Notes under the pieces: generated by a model
Told to the model about the DNA's origin: nothing
Databases searched by the model: none
The model's input: only the letters and a program-made list of their open reading frames with translations
NCBI GenBank assembly: GCA_947247005.1
Contig: OX365948.1
Span: 56,671,401 to 56,735,400 of the forward strand
Direction of reading: 5' to 3'
DNA length: 64,000 nucleotides
From: Spisula solida
Taxonomy: Eukaryota; Mollusca; Bivalvia; Venerida; Mactridae
In this document: positions 40,201 to 50,552 of the stretch, one piece after another
How positions within the stretch are numbered: the first letter of the stretch is position 1
How the letters are laid out: each line of letters starts with the position of its first letter
Position numbers and translations under genes: made by a program

Positions 40201-43200
40201 CAGGGTAAGAATACAGTGATGCAACGGTCGAGTCCACTATTACGGTGTAAAACCAATTATAAAGGCTTAAACAGACAGCCATAATTTCAATGCTAAACTA
40301 ACATACTATATTCGCACTACCTATTCAGACAATGGTTGTAATCTACTGTGTACACATAAACGGCTACGTCACTGTCACCTGATCCTAACTGGATTATACA
40401 TATAATTAATGTTTTAAGCATTTCGATCGAATAAAAAGACGTAAAAATCATTAGAATATAACCTACATTTTGAGCAAATGAAAAAGCCGATGCGGTTAAA
40501 TGAAAATTTAATCATTGAAAGTGACATTACGTCATGTGTTGGCGCGAATTTTTTTGGCCAATCAAAAAGCAGGATGCTAAACTCTAAGCAGTTCTAACTA
40601 TAACGTACACTATCCACTTAGTCACATACTCATCCATTCAATTAATTTTGTTAAATAAAGAAATTAATCAGACGAGAGGATCATAGATCCTGGGGCGCTC
40701 ACCTGCTAAACATGGTCAAACTTCGAACTTCACCTTAACGTCATCAAGATAAACATTTTGATTAAATTTACTGAAGGTTAAAGCAAAAATGTGGCTCACA
40801 GATTGGGCTCAAATTTTTGTATGACGTAATTTTCCTACCTAACCAAGTATTTATATAATAGAAAGTCACTGGTGTTTGCTTTATGAAAGATTTATGGCAT
40901 ATACTAGTAAGCAATTTAAATCACTCTTGATATTTGGTACTTAGTATTTTTCTGTTTGAAAATATCGCAGAGTTATTTTTATGTCAATGTGGTTGTTTAT
41001 GGCATATACAGGAAACTATACCAAAATTACATGAATATTTGACAATTTAATTTTATTTTTGCAATACACCAAAACGTGAGGCAGTCCCTTTAAGGTCACC
41101 AAGATAAACATTTTGACAAAACTTCATGAAGATTAAAGCAAAAATGTGACCACCAGAGTGTTAACAATGTTTTCCTATTATTTGACCTTTTGACCTAGTT
41201 TCTGACCCCGCATGACCCAAATTCAAACCTGACCTAGATTTCATTGAGATACAACTACTAACCAAGTTTGATGAATATTAAAGCAAAAATGTGGCCTCCA
41301 GAGTGTTAAAAGGGTTTTGCTATTATTTGACTATTTGACCTAGTTTTTGACCCCACGTGATCAAACTTCGAACTTGACCTTAAGGTCACCAAGATAAACA
41401 TTTTGACCAAACTTCATGAAGATGAAAGCAAAAATGTGGCCACTAGAGTGTTAACAATGTTTTCCTATTATTTGACCTTTTGACCTAGTTTTTGACCCCA
41501 CATGACCCAATTTCCAACTCGACCTATATTTCATTCAGATACAACTTCTGACCCAGTTTGATGAAGAATGCTAGAGTGTTAACGGTGAAATGTCTAACGG
41601 ACGGACGGACGACGGACAAAAAACAATCACAAAAGCTCACCTCGCCCCTTGCCACTTTGTGGCAGGTGAGCTAAAAAACGGAAATGTTTTAATATATAGG
41701 TCACCTGATATAACTCTAGTCTAAGGTCGATCTGGATTGGTAATAAAAATTGTTTTCATTACTTTAGTATTATAATCAAATAAATCCCTGTATATTCGTT
41801 AACACTTGTGTTGCAGCCTATGAAATGTAAGAACTTATTTTATACAGCAAGTATTTCGCAATCAACAAAGAAATGACGTAATAAATTAACATATCAATAT
41901 CATTTGAGATGAAGGCGTATGCCTACTTTCGATTTCGATATACTGTCAAGTAGAAGGTGACGAATACATGCTATATTTACAAATACCTGAACAGTTTTAA
42001 CATAACACGTTAGAATTATTTTTGTTATAAAAAGTTGGCAAAATCAAAGTACAAAGATACAAAATGTCGCCTACTTTCGGTTTCGATAGCTCTTAATATA
42101 TCCACTAAGCGTTTTAAAAAATCGTCCTAGTAAACACTCGTTATTTCCTTATTGACTAAAATTCTGTAATCCTAATCATCGATCAATAATTAATCTTTGT
42201 TTATTGATATATTAAAATACCAAGTAAATAAACCTTTTTCACGAACGGTTGAATATGCCTATCTATCTAGATTTGTACTGACAAGTTAGAATCTATTTAT
42301 AGAACCAATCACAGCGTAGTGTGTATTGTATCTTCCGTTTGTAGGTGCAGATTTATAAATGAAAAGGGTTTAACTTTTTATTCGGTACAAAATGTATTTA
42401 ATGCTCTTACATAAATTATAAGCGCTTTCACTAACGAAGTTAAATAATGCAGATGATAAACCAATCGTGAAAGCTCGGCAATTTCCGTTGGTCTCCGGCC
42501 GATCGACTCGCATCACCATGTTATATGGGCAATGCATATACAGTCATATCTGAATACCACAGTCCATCAAGCTTTTCTCTCGTAACGAATAATTCATACG
42601 TGACAAGTTATATACGTTACTTAAAGCCAAAGTAGGCGATCTTCATTATGTATGATTAAATATATGCGGTCACAGTAGAACGTTTTATTAACAGTTCGGT
42701 CGAAATCGAAAGTAGAATGATTATGAAAATGTCGTCAAACACAACTCAGTATGTAATGACACATTTGAGGACATGTCTATAATACCATTTGTACATACAC
42801 CACCTAAGGATCACTGAGTCTATGATAAAAATTAATATTACCAATATCCTATATTCTACCGCTGACCATACGTCCAAGAGTACTGTTTTATCAAAGCACT
42901 TACGAAAATCATAAACCACTGTAAGTTCAAATAGCTCTTTAACTGCTTCAAGTTGTGGCAAAGCGTTGTTAAATATTAATTATTATTCAATCGAGGCAGA
43001 TACAATCCCATAAACCATATCTGTCCCCAAAGTGTAGATTTTAAAGAATTAAGAATTTAAATTTGAACGTAAGTTTATGCTTTTCTTAAGTGCTTTGATA
43101 AAACAGTACCCGGATGATTAAAACACAGTCATTTAAAGTCACATCTTCCAAAACAATGTTCCAGATCATCCAGTAAATAGACCAAATACAAAGAATTAGG

Positions 43201-45924
43201 TTGTTTTTCACAAATAACCTATAACTGACGACAGAATGTCAGCTGTATCTGTCAAAATAGTATCCCGGAAATCACATTTAGTATAATGTAAGGATGACAA
43301 AACTCTAATTTTGCAAGAGTTGCTCCCCTTAGACTTTATATTATGCATTACTTGTTTACATTTCGTTATTTTGTTTACAAACCACATGGAGGCTTTAGTT
43401 CGTTTTCTTCCATCTTATGGTGTTTTCCATCTTTGGAACTCAACTAAAGTGCTCAAAATGCATCATTCTGCAGATAGGTTGCCAAGTTATTCCTTTTTGA
43501 AAGTAGCCATTTAAGGCATAGTGGGACTTTAATTATTTGTATTTATTCCATACACTCTACACTAATTCTGATAAGAGATAAACTAGAATAAGTACTCATA
43601 GTGATCGTGATGTGTATTTATTTTCGTCACACTAGTATACATAGAACAAAAAGACGCATAAACCAACATGTACTGAAAAGCGGCCGAAATTCGAACCAGG
43701 GACCTCCGAATTGGTGGTTGATCTAGCGTTGACCACACGGTGACCGTCCCATCCTATTCCCTAAAGAGACCTACCTACTCTACGATTATTCCCGCTACCC
43801 CCTGGCTACTACTTTATGGCTACATACATTTATTATTTATACAATCGTACATACTACTAAATAAGTATATAATTATGTAGCTAAGTGGTATCATAAATAC
43901 GATGGGAAAGAGGGCAATAACAGAACACTGGAAAAGGGGAAACCGATAACTAACTACAATGTTACACTAGGTGTGGCTTGTGTAAGCCTCGGTCCCACTG
44001 ACAAATTCATCATCGGCGATGAGGAATAACACATAGTTTCCCCGATAGCTCCCGATGTTGTTTGCAAAACCGGTCCCCGAAACTCCTATTTGACATCGAA
44101 AGTACAGCCCCGAGGAAGTGGGACCGATTTACAATGTCGGGAACACTTCGGGGGCACTCCCGATGTCCCCCGAATCATCCCCGATAAATATTACGAATTT
44201 GGGAGAGATAATTAGACTTTAAAAAAGTAAAAACAAATATTCCTTACCGTCCACGTGTCCTGTAGCTGAAAGTGAAAAAATAAGAACACAATTATATAGT
44301 AGAATCTAACATCACCAAAATAACTAGATCGAAATAGTAAGCTATCTTATATGGCATGAATAATAACGTAAATTTATTTTTAGACATACAAAAAATGGTA
44401 TAAATTATCTATGCAGAGAATGACATAAAATATACACATATTTTAAATACATATCATAAACTAATTACTATAAATATGAAGAAATATAAACAGTACCATC
44501 AATTAAAACAATCAATTAGATCAATTTAAGTATTTATTTTTCTACCTGAGAAATTCCTAGGTATTTTAAGCGATGTAAAGAACGCAAATTCACTACAGAG
44601 GTCACAACTGGTCTAACATTAAACCGAAAGTAGACATATAACTTGTACGGTGTGTAAAGTTATAATGGGAAACCATATTTTCACATGTACATTCGTATGA
44701 CTTCAGTTTTGGGATTCCAGGGGAATTTTCAGCGGGGTTAGCAAGAGGTTACCAAGGGGTAATATAAATAATGATTACACTTTTCCAGTTTAGAAATATG
44801 TATAAGATCTATATAATAATATAACTGATAAAAACAAATGAATTCGAGAGCTATACATTCTTTCCATATCATGTTAAACGTTATCTAGACTAGACTTCAA
44901 ATCAGATGCAGTTATAAGTAAATACACGCATACGGTCAACCTATATTTTCTTTGTCGTACACACACACAAACACACACCCACACACACGATGACACGGGG
45001 AGATAATTTCCATTAACCATTAATTAACCACTTTGTTAAAAAAAAAGATTCATAGATTTTCTATTATTGAAAAAATAATCTTCTTTATCTAATAAGGCAA
45101 CACAATCGGACAGGCTCAGTTTTCCCTGTGAGCCTTTATGATGCATATTTGCCAGAATGTCACAGAACAAAACATACAATAATCTAAATCTTCAAAAAGA
45201 AAAAAAGATCTACCAAGATGCAGTAATTAATACATTTATCATACACTATACTTACCAACTCTGGGTGAAGGACGAGGCTGTGGTAAACGGTCAACTGATG
45301 ATGATGTTAATGATGATGAAGTTGATGTTGTTGCTGCTGCTGGTGTTGTGGCTGGTGTTGTTGTTGCTGGTGTTGTCGCTGGTGTTGTTGCTACGGCAGT
45401 TGTTGCTGTTGATGATGGCGCAGACGGGGTAGTTGTAGTACTTGTGACAGGGGTAGCTGTTGCTGTTGCACCTTGTTAATAATAAATAATAAATTAATAA
45501 TAATAATTAAAATGTTAGAATAAGTAATAAGCCTAAAATATGAGGCAAAAGTTATACCATTTATACCAAAGCAATCGCAATGCTCATTTACTCATCGTAT
45601 GTACACCATATATACGTATAATATAGTATTATTAGTCTATATTAACTATAAAAAGCATGAACTCTTATGAGTGATCTAAATAGAGTAACAATTACCTGTG
45701 AACGTGACTAAAGTTAAACCGAAACAGTTATACAGAAGTCTTAACACAATTTAAGTCTTATGTCAAAGTCGACGAATAAACGTATTTCCGTTTATCTATT
45801 AATTACAAGTATTAAAATCTAAGTACATTAATAATTATATTAACTAATTTTACAAAAAACAAAACATAATTGAATGACTCGACATAGTAATCAATATTTT
45901 AAGCGTCCTACCTGTAGCCGCCAT
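34228..45924 (-). CDS. Gene A: interferon-induced protein 44-like GTPase with Ala/Thr-rich N-terminus (9 exons, complete)
   Basis: Exons: 45924-45912, 45471-45256, 44259-44248, 37875-37805, 37222-37010, 36293-36141, 35730-35550, 35139-35030, 34422-34228. Total is 1164 coding bases, 387 residues. All eight junctions preserve frame (phases 1,1,1,0,0,0,1,0). The protein starts MAATGATATATP, continues with about 70 Ala/Thr/Ser/Pro-rich residues, then the linker SSPDIVETHWRKTVNW, then the GTPase core: G1 GGVGAGKSS, G3 DIRG, G4 TKVD, and the C-terminal FPMKNYE and LLTLKGILNQ blocks. The G1, G3 and G4 motifs are intact. The acceptor of the sixth exon is TTTGTAG before TTTTCCAG, chosen because it gives FSRYPIM, matching the same exon in gene C. 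The stop codon overlaps an AATAAA signal. An IRF-like site lies just upstream of the start. Confidence 0.87.
35215..35330 (+). repeat. Dispersed repeat family F1, diverged (gene A intron)
   Basis: 'gatagcactcaacagaaacagtcgagaagg' and 'acaccacaatgtcaag' align with the F1 head. Confidence 0.45.
36445..36695 (+). repeat. Dispersed repeat family F1 (gene A intron)
   Basis: 'aaggcagcactcaacttaaccagccgagcac' plus a second partial head and the 'gctgaatgacctagtttcc' block. Confidence 0.65.
37665..37745 (-). repeat. Dispersed repeat family F1, short fragment (gene A intron)
   Basis: 'tctgtgctcggctgtttcagttgagtggtgcatttccagtcc' is the reverse complement of the F1 head. Confidence 0.5.
38156..38293. 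mobile_element. Fold-back MITE family F4, copy 1 (gene A intron)
   Basis: ACTAGT ends, then 'ggtaactgtatcattaata' and its complement 'attaatgatacagttacc'. Short AT-rich middle. Confidence 0.7.
38770..39165 (-). mobile_element. TTAA-flanked MITE family F2, copy 3, degraded
   Basis: Reads as the reverse complement of the F2 body. A 26-bp block (ccgtcagtttgcagatcggaatccaa type) is tandemly duplicated at 39068-39120. Confidence 0.6.
39385..40179. mobile_element. Pogo/Tigger-like MITE, copy 2
   Basis: CAGTCAACTCTCGTTATCTC start, 'gataacgagagttgactg' end, TA on both sides. It is 795 bp with no transposase motifs recognised. Confidence 0.8.
40672..41678. repeat. GCTCACCTG-ended repeat with internal 130-240-bp echoes
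   Basis: Starts 'ggggcgctcacctgc' and ends 'ggcaggtgagc' (inverted ends). Internal blocks repeat 'aaggtcaccaagataaacattttgac' and 'ttatttgaccttttgacctag' three times and include 'ggacggacggacgacggac'. Related to 59950-60735. Confidence 0.75.
41927..42711. repeat. Recurrent CTACTTTCGRTTTCGA motif segment
   Basis: TACTTTCGATTTCGA at 41924 faces its complement at 42700-42714, with CTACTTTCGGTTTCGATA at 42071. This may be a MITE with 15-bp ends, or a cluster of IRF-like GAAANNGAAA sites in gene A intron 3. Confidence 0.45.
42887..43114. mobile_element. Short TIR element related to 17719-18203
   Basis: 'agtactgttttatcaaagcactta' faces 'taagtgctttgataaaacagtac', about 230 bp, in gene A intron 3. 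Confidence 0.7.
43131..43532 (-). mobile_element. TTAA-flanked MITE family F2, copy 4
   Basis: Reverse orientation: starts 'tttaaagtcacatct' and ends 'agtgggactttaa'. The short frame at 43311 is element-derived. Confidence 0.72.
43680..43750 (-). repeat. tRNA-like SINE fragment
   Basis: The minus strand reads 'tggtcaacgctagatcaaccaccaattcggaggtccctggttcgaatttc', resembling a tRNA TPsiC arm (B box GGTTCGAAT). It does not fold as an intact tRNA. Confidence 0.4.
43988..44185. mobile_element. Short GC-richer TIR element
   Basis: 'cggtcccac' at the left and 'gtgggaccg' inside the right half enclose CCCGAT-rich sequence, next to the gene A microexon. Confidence 0.45.
44248..44259 (-). other. 12-base microexon of gene A
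   Basis: An acceptor (agctacag), 12 exonic bases and a GTAAGG donor. It enters and leaves in phase 1 and adds four residues (GHVD across the junctions). Because 12 is a multiple of three, skipping it would leave the frame intact, so it may be an alternative cassette. Confidence 0.6.
45085..45140 (-). repeat. LINE/SINE 3' fragment
   Basis: 'aggcaacacaatcggac' and 'ttttccctgtgagcct' match the longer copy at 49487-49570. Confidence 0.45.
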
Positions 45925-45970
45925 ATCCTTAGTGGTGGCAAGTGTTTATGGGAATAACCGTATGACAATC

Positions 45971-45980
45971 GAAACCGAAA
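45971..45980. promoter_or_regulatory. IRF/ISRE-like element upstream of gene A
   Basis: GAAACCGAAA, in the context atcGAAACCGAAAGTAG, matches the GAAANNGAAA core bound by interferon regulatory factors. It lies 47 bases upstream of the gene A ATG, within the likely promoter or 5' UTR. No clear TATA box is seen. The same extended motif recurs near 41927, 42075 and 42702, so a repeat origin is possible. Confidence 0.45.
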
Positions 45981-46292
45981 GTAGACCGAGTTCTTTACGA
46001 TGGGGCGGCGCGGTGAAGTTACTCAGGCCTCTGGGTTTCCGATTATCAAATTAGAAAGTAGTTTACATTGCTTTACATAATATTAATACAAAATGTATAT
46101 GTGGTTTATAAAAAAAACATTAACTCAAAATATATTCAAACATGTTCGTTTTTCATGTCAGACAGTCTGCATTTTAACATCCAACTTTATTTATGTGTTA
46201 ACTGTGTACCGCGCATACAATTCCAAATCCACACAGAAACGGCAGGAGTGCCTAGGCACCCACGCATAAAGTCAGACATAGAACGAATGATA

Positions 46293-46443
46293 TCCACAGG
46301 TAACTGTATCATTGATTAAGAGTAAAAAACAAGATTTTTTTGTAAAATTTATGTATTCATAATGAATATATAAATTATACAATTTTTTTTATTTTTTTAA
46401 AAAATTTTTTTACTCTTAATTAATGATACAGTTACTTGTGGTT
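46293..46443. mobile_element. Fold-back MITE family F4, copy 2
   Basis: 'ccacaggtaactgtatcattgattaagagtaaaaaa' faces its complement 'ttttttactcttaattaatgatacagttac'. This would form a near-complete hairpin about 300 bases upstream of gene A. Confidence 0.75.
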
Positions 46444-47864
46444 TTATCCACAGAAAATGGATATTTCAAGCAAGCCTGTATATTCACCCCGCAATGAATG
46501 ACATACTGTAGTTTTTGAAGTTAGTAATTATGAATGATATAAACTACCAAGTCACTGTTCAGTGAAGTAGCCTACGGGGAATGAAACGTTTGCCTCCCCC
46601 GGCTTCAAGCAGCTACATTCACATTTAAAGCATGCCTTGCAATGGTTGTTGAAGGTGCTGCAACTCAGATCGAGCTTAATTTTTTGTATGACGTAATTTT
46701 CCTATCGACCAAATATGTAAGAGAAAGCCTATGAAAGATTTATTGCAAATATTAAAACCAATTTAAACCACTCTCGATATCGCCTTTTGGTATTTTTTCT
46801 TTTAAAATATTAAAAGCTTTCTTCCAGCATGCTTAACGAGTTTTACATGTTTTATACTGCATACAAATATCACGTACACAAAGTCGGAGACAATTCCGTC
46901 CGTCCAAATAAAGATCCCATGTGGCGAAGGCAACTTTGTATTTATAAGATGTCATATGAAAATGTATACGAAACTGTTCACTTTTTGTTCAACCGTTCAT
47001 CATTATGCATGTACGGGTCAAACAATATTTATGTGGGGGTCCAACAAACGTTTACCCTCATGAAGGGGTCCAACCAACTATTTTGCTAATGGGGTACTTA
47101 TAACAAGCTATTGTTCTTAGAGGGTTGTTCTGGTCCCGATCTCCCGAAGCATCTCAAGGAGAAATATCAGCTCAAATTGAGATTTCGCTAAAATGGAGAG
47201 TCAGAATTATCTAGAGATAATTACGAAGCTCAAGCTCTTGAAATTGTACTTTAATAAACTCAGAATAATATTTCTATTTTGTTATACCAATTTAGATAAC
47301 AATTTCACATGGAAACTATCTCAAACGATAGGTTGCAAACTTTGAGTTGAGATTGAACTCAATGTGAGATGTTTCAGGAGATCAGGGCCTGGTCTGACAA
47401 TTCGTGTAAATGTATAAGACAACAGTTAACATTTTCGTCCAACTCCACGACATCCACGCCTGGTCACCCTTTTGATCCACGAAAGCATGTGTGTAGAAAC
47501 AAGGATTTTATATTGGATAAAACCTTACATAATCTTCCCGAGTCATCGAGACACTTTATATTGTTTTGCTACTAAGAAGTGGACACTTAACTTATTGAAT
47601 TATATCAGTATCATTTGTGGTGTTAAATGATACACTGCACAACAATTAGAGACATTTCCGTCATAACATGCATTAACACTTATAAAAGAAACCTATTCAC
47701 TCATAAAACTTTCAGTTTCAGAGTAGCAGTACCACGTGGCTTTTGGCTACAATTCCAAGGCGGAATTTGGCAACATGGAAAAAACAAAAGTAGCCGAAAG
47801 TATTTTGATTCATTTTCGATTTCTATGAAATATTCGCCACGCCAAGGGAAAGTATACTGGCAAT

Positions 47865-48055
47865 TCGGACAGGGAAGCAGTACTCACCCGAAACAGCCGA
47901 GCACAGAAATAACAAAGTCCCCACAAGCACTCGACACAATGCGCAATCACAAATGCACGAGAAATTGAAAAAAAAACTTCTTATAAAGCTGAAAGGCGTA
48001 GTTTCAGCTGTCAAAAAGTCATAAAATTGCCAAAAGGTTAAAATCCTGCAGCGAA
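47865..48055 (+). repeat. Dispersed repeat family F1
   Basis: 'cggacagggaagcagtactcacccgaaacagccgagcac' and a 'gctgaaaggcgtagtttcagctgtcaaaaag' block. Confidence 0.6.
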
Positions 48056-48275
48056 AACATGGCATCGTCATTATTTATAATGACCCATGTACTTTGCCAC
48101 AACAGTTTAAACTTACGGCTTACTGAATATATATACATTATATGATAGGCTAAAAACTAGATACGCTTGTACCATTATTATTATTGGAGTATATAATTAT
48201 GTCTACAAGAAGAATGTAAAAAACTATTGAATGTTAGAAACAAAAAATCTTTAAAAATTGCAAGCAATACAGAAG

Positions 48276-48522
48276 TCCCCTACCGGTTTGAAGCTATTTT
48301 CAATGTTTATGTTGCCATAGCAACCACAGTTTTTGTCAGAATAAAATTATTTTAGACGTGCACAATCCCCTTATTGCCCTTTATGCACATATCAAGATTC
48401 ATAAACCTAGCTTGGAAACTGTTTCAGTTATGTCAGGATCCAAGTTGTTCGACAGACGGACGGACGGACTGGCGGAGGGCAAACCTATAGTCCCCTCCGG
48501 TCAAAAACCGGTAGGGGACTAA
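48276..48522. mobile_element. AGTCCCCTACCGGTTT-TIR element, copy 1
   Basis: Inverted ends AGTCCCCTACCGGTTT and AAACCGGTAGGGGACT, with an internal 'gacagacggacggacggac' tract. Confidence 0.8.
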
Positions 48523-49486
48523 TGAGGTAGCAATTTAATTATGCACCAAACGAACAGTGTACAGATTAGTTTGCAAAATAACAAGTGATTTAATTTGGAA
48601 AGAAAGCACACTTATTGTATTAATTTCTTTCTGGTTTCCAATGGTGTCGAGGGAAAACACAAAGTATTTACTTCCTAACTACAACATCAAGTAAGTCTTC
48701 CAACATGTTGAATATTTCATGTCTACGTGATGAAATGCATGTACTTTAAAACCCAGACCACAATTAACAAACAACATTTCATGTATAATTATCATATTAA
48801 CGTGTTGAAGAATGGAAAACTAACTTTCGAAGAAATAAGGTATCGTTTATTTAATGATTTTCCAATCAGATCTATAAAACAGACATGTTTATTTTAAGAA
48901 CATCAACGATAGAACTCCGTTTTTATCAGTGTTGCTAGGCAAGACGGTTTTTAGCTAGCATACCAATTTTTTTAAAGCTCACAAATTTAATTCTAAAAAT
49001 AGTAACAAGTGATTTTCTCAATCAGTTTTATATATACAAAAGTATTTCATTCCTGATAAGGGCTCAAAATAAAGCCGAATAATACTGACATGAAATCAAT
49101 TGTTAAAATGCACGCGTGTTGCCGTGTGCTCGACTATACTCCTCTTGTGGTATACATGCATTACGCGTATAACTCAAAGCCAAGTTCAGTTTTATTATAT
49201 TTCCACACTTTTTATATCTACGTCAGAACATGCCTTAAGACTAATGATGTAACCCAATCTAAACAAATTTGACATCCAGCCTCTATGCGTGTCCTGACTT
49301 GTATATAATGAAGGTCAGAATAAACTCGGGGCCTTTTAACTGCATGCCTTGTATCAGTTATGATGTCGAGTGTTCAGTCAAACTCTATTATAGTACAAGA
49401 AATAAGATTGCTTGAAAAACAACATGCACTTGCTTTAATATAATTTACATGGATATTTAGATAATACATAAGTATTGACATAATAA

Positions 49487-49600
49487 TAATAATAATAATA
49501 AAGACTTTATTTATAGAGGCAACACAGTTGGGTATACCCAGTCTTCCCTGTGAGCCTCATTAACACATTTACATAATATGTACAGTAATAACAGAAGATA
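49487..49600 (-). repeat. LINE/SINE 3' end with (ATT)n tail
   Basis: On the minus strand, 'aggctcacagggaagactgg' runs through 'aataaagtctttatt' into an ATT tail, as at a retroposon 3' end. Confidence 0.55.
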
Positions 49601-50552
49601 ACAATTAACAATAACAATAATAACAAAAAAATATGACTTGGCTGAAAGCAAATTTAGTTTAAAATGTACCGTTATGCATATATAAGGAATAGATACAGTA
49701 AGTCATTGACACAACTGGTTGGAGCTAAGACCAGGACCTAAATGTATCAAAAATAATTATGATGCCACAACCCCTTTTCCCTATATTTAATGTGATGTCA
49801 TAATGACAATTATGCATTGGTGCCAGCGAACTTATAAGTCCCTAAACCCGTTTTAAAAGATAATTGTTTAGACCATACATGCGTCTGGGCTCTGTGGGCA
49901 TAATGACCCTTTAATTGGTAGCTTACGTATTTTCTAATATGATTTGATAACTACAATTAACGAGTTACGCAACAAAATGCTTCTACCTTCTGAAATGATT
50001 ATGCTTAATTAAGCTTTAATTGACATTAAACATGGTATCAATATGCCATTTAATGAATTCAATCAGAATATCTCGACCATTCCTGGAACAACATCTGAGG
50101 TATCAAGACACTTTCACAATATAAAATATGTTGAAGTTTTCATACATGTACGAAAAATAAAAACAATACAATTCTAAAAATGATTTTCAAAGAAGTTATA
50201 CAAACCGTCACCATTCAAACCAGTGAAAAATACTACAGTTTTCAAGTATTTAATATAAACAATCAATATTGTCTTGTTAGACTAACGTCAAGAATTTTCA
50301 TTTCACAATGCTGTAGTAGTCAATGTACCCTTAATGGCATAGATTGCCCAATTAGGTCATTTTCCTTTTAAATTTGTTTAATCCCTTAATCCGTTTTTTT
50401 TGTGACCACATTGACTAAAACTTCCATATATTTTCAAAATGCCCAATCGCTTACACGTTCACGATAGGATTTGTAGAATTGTACAACTTGTCGAGATTGG
50501 GTTGAGTCACTGCCAGCACATTATACAGTATACACACAGTGATTCTACCATT

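Larger units (their letters stand above)
45925..50552. other. Region between genes A and C
   Basis: Holds the putative gene A promoter, a fold-back MITE, an F1 copy, an AGTCCCCTACCGGT element and a LINE/SINE tail. No gene is convincing. The 113-codon plus frame at 47627 is largely F1 sequence. Confidence 0.5.

Noticed and set aside
43680..43750. tRNA gene on the minus strand
   Set aside because: Only the TPsiC-like box is recognisable; acceptor and anticodon stems do not pair, so it is a SINE fragment.
47627..47968. 113-codon plus frame
   Set aside because: Its second half is the F1 repeat; no start context or family.
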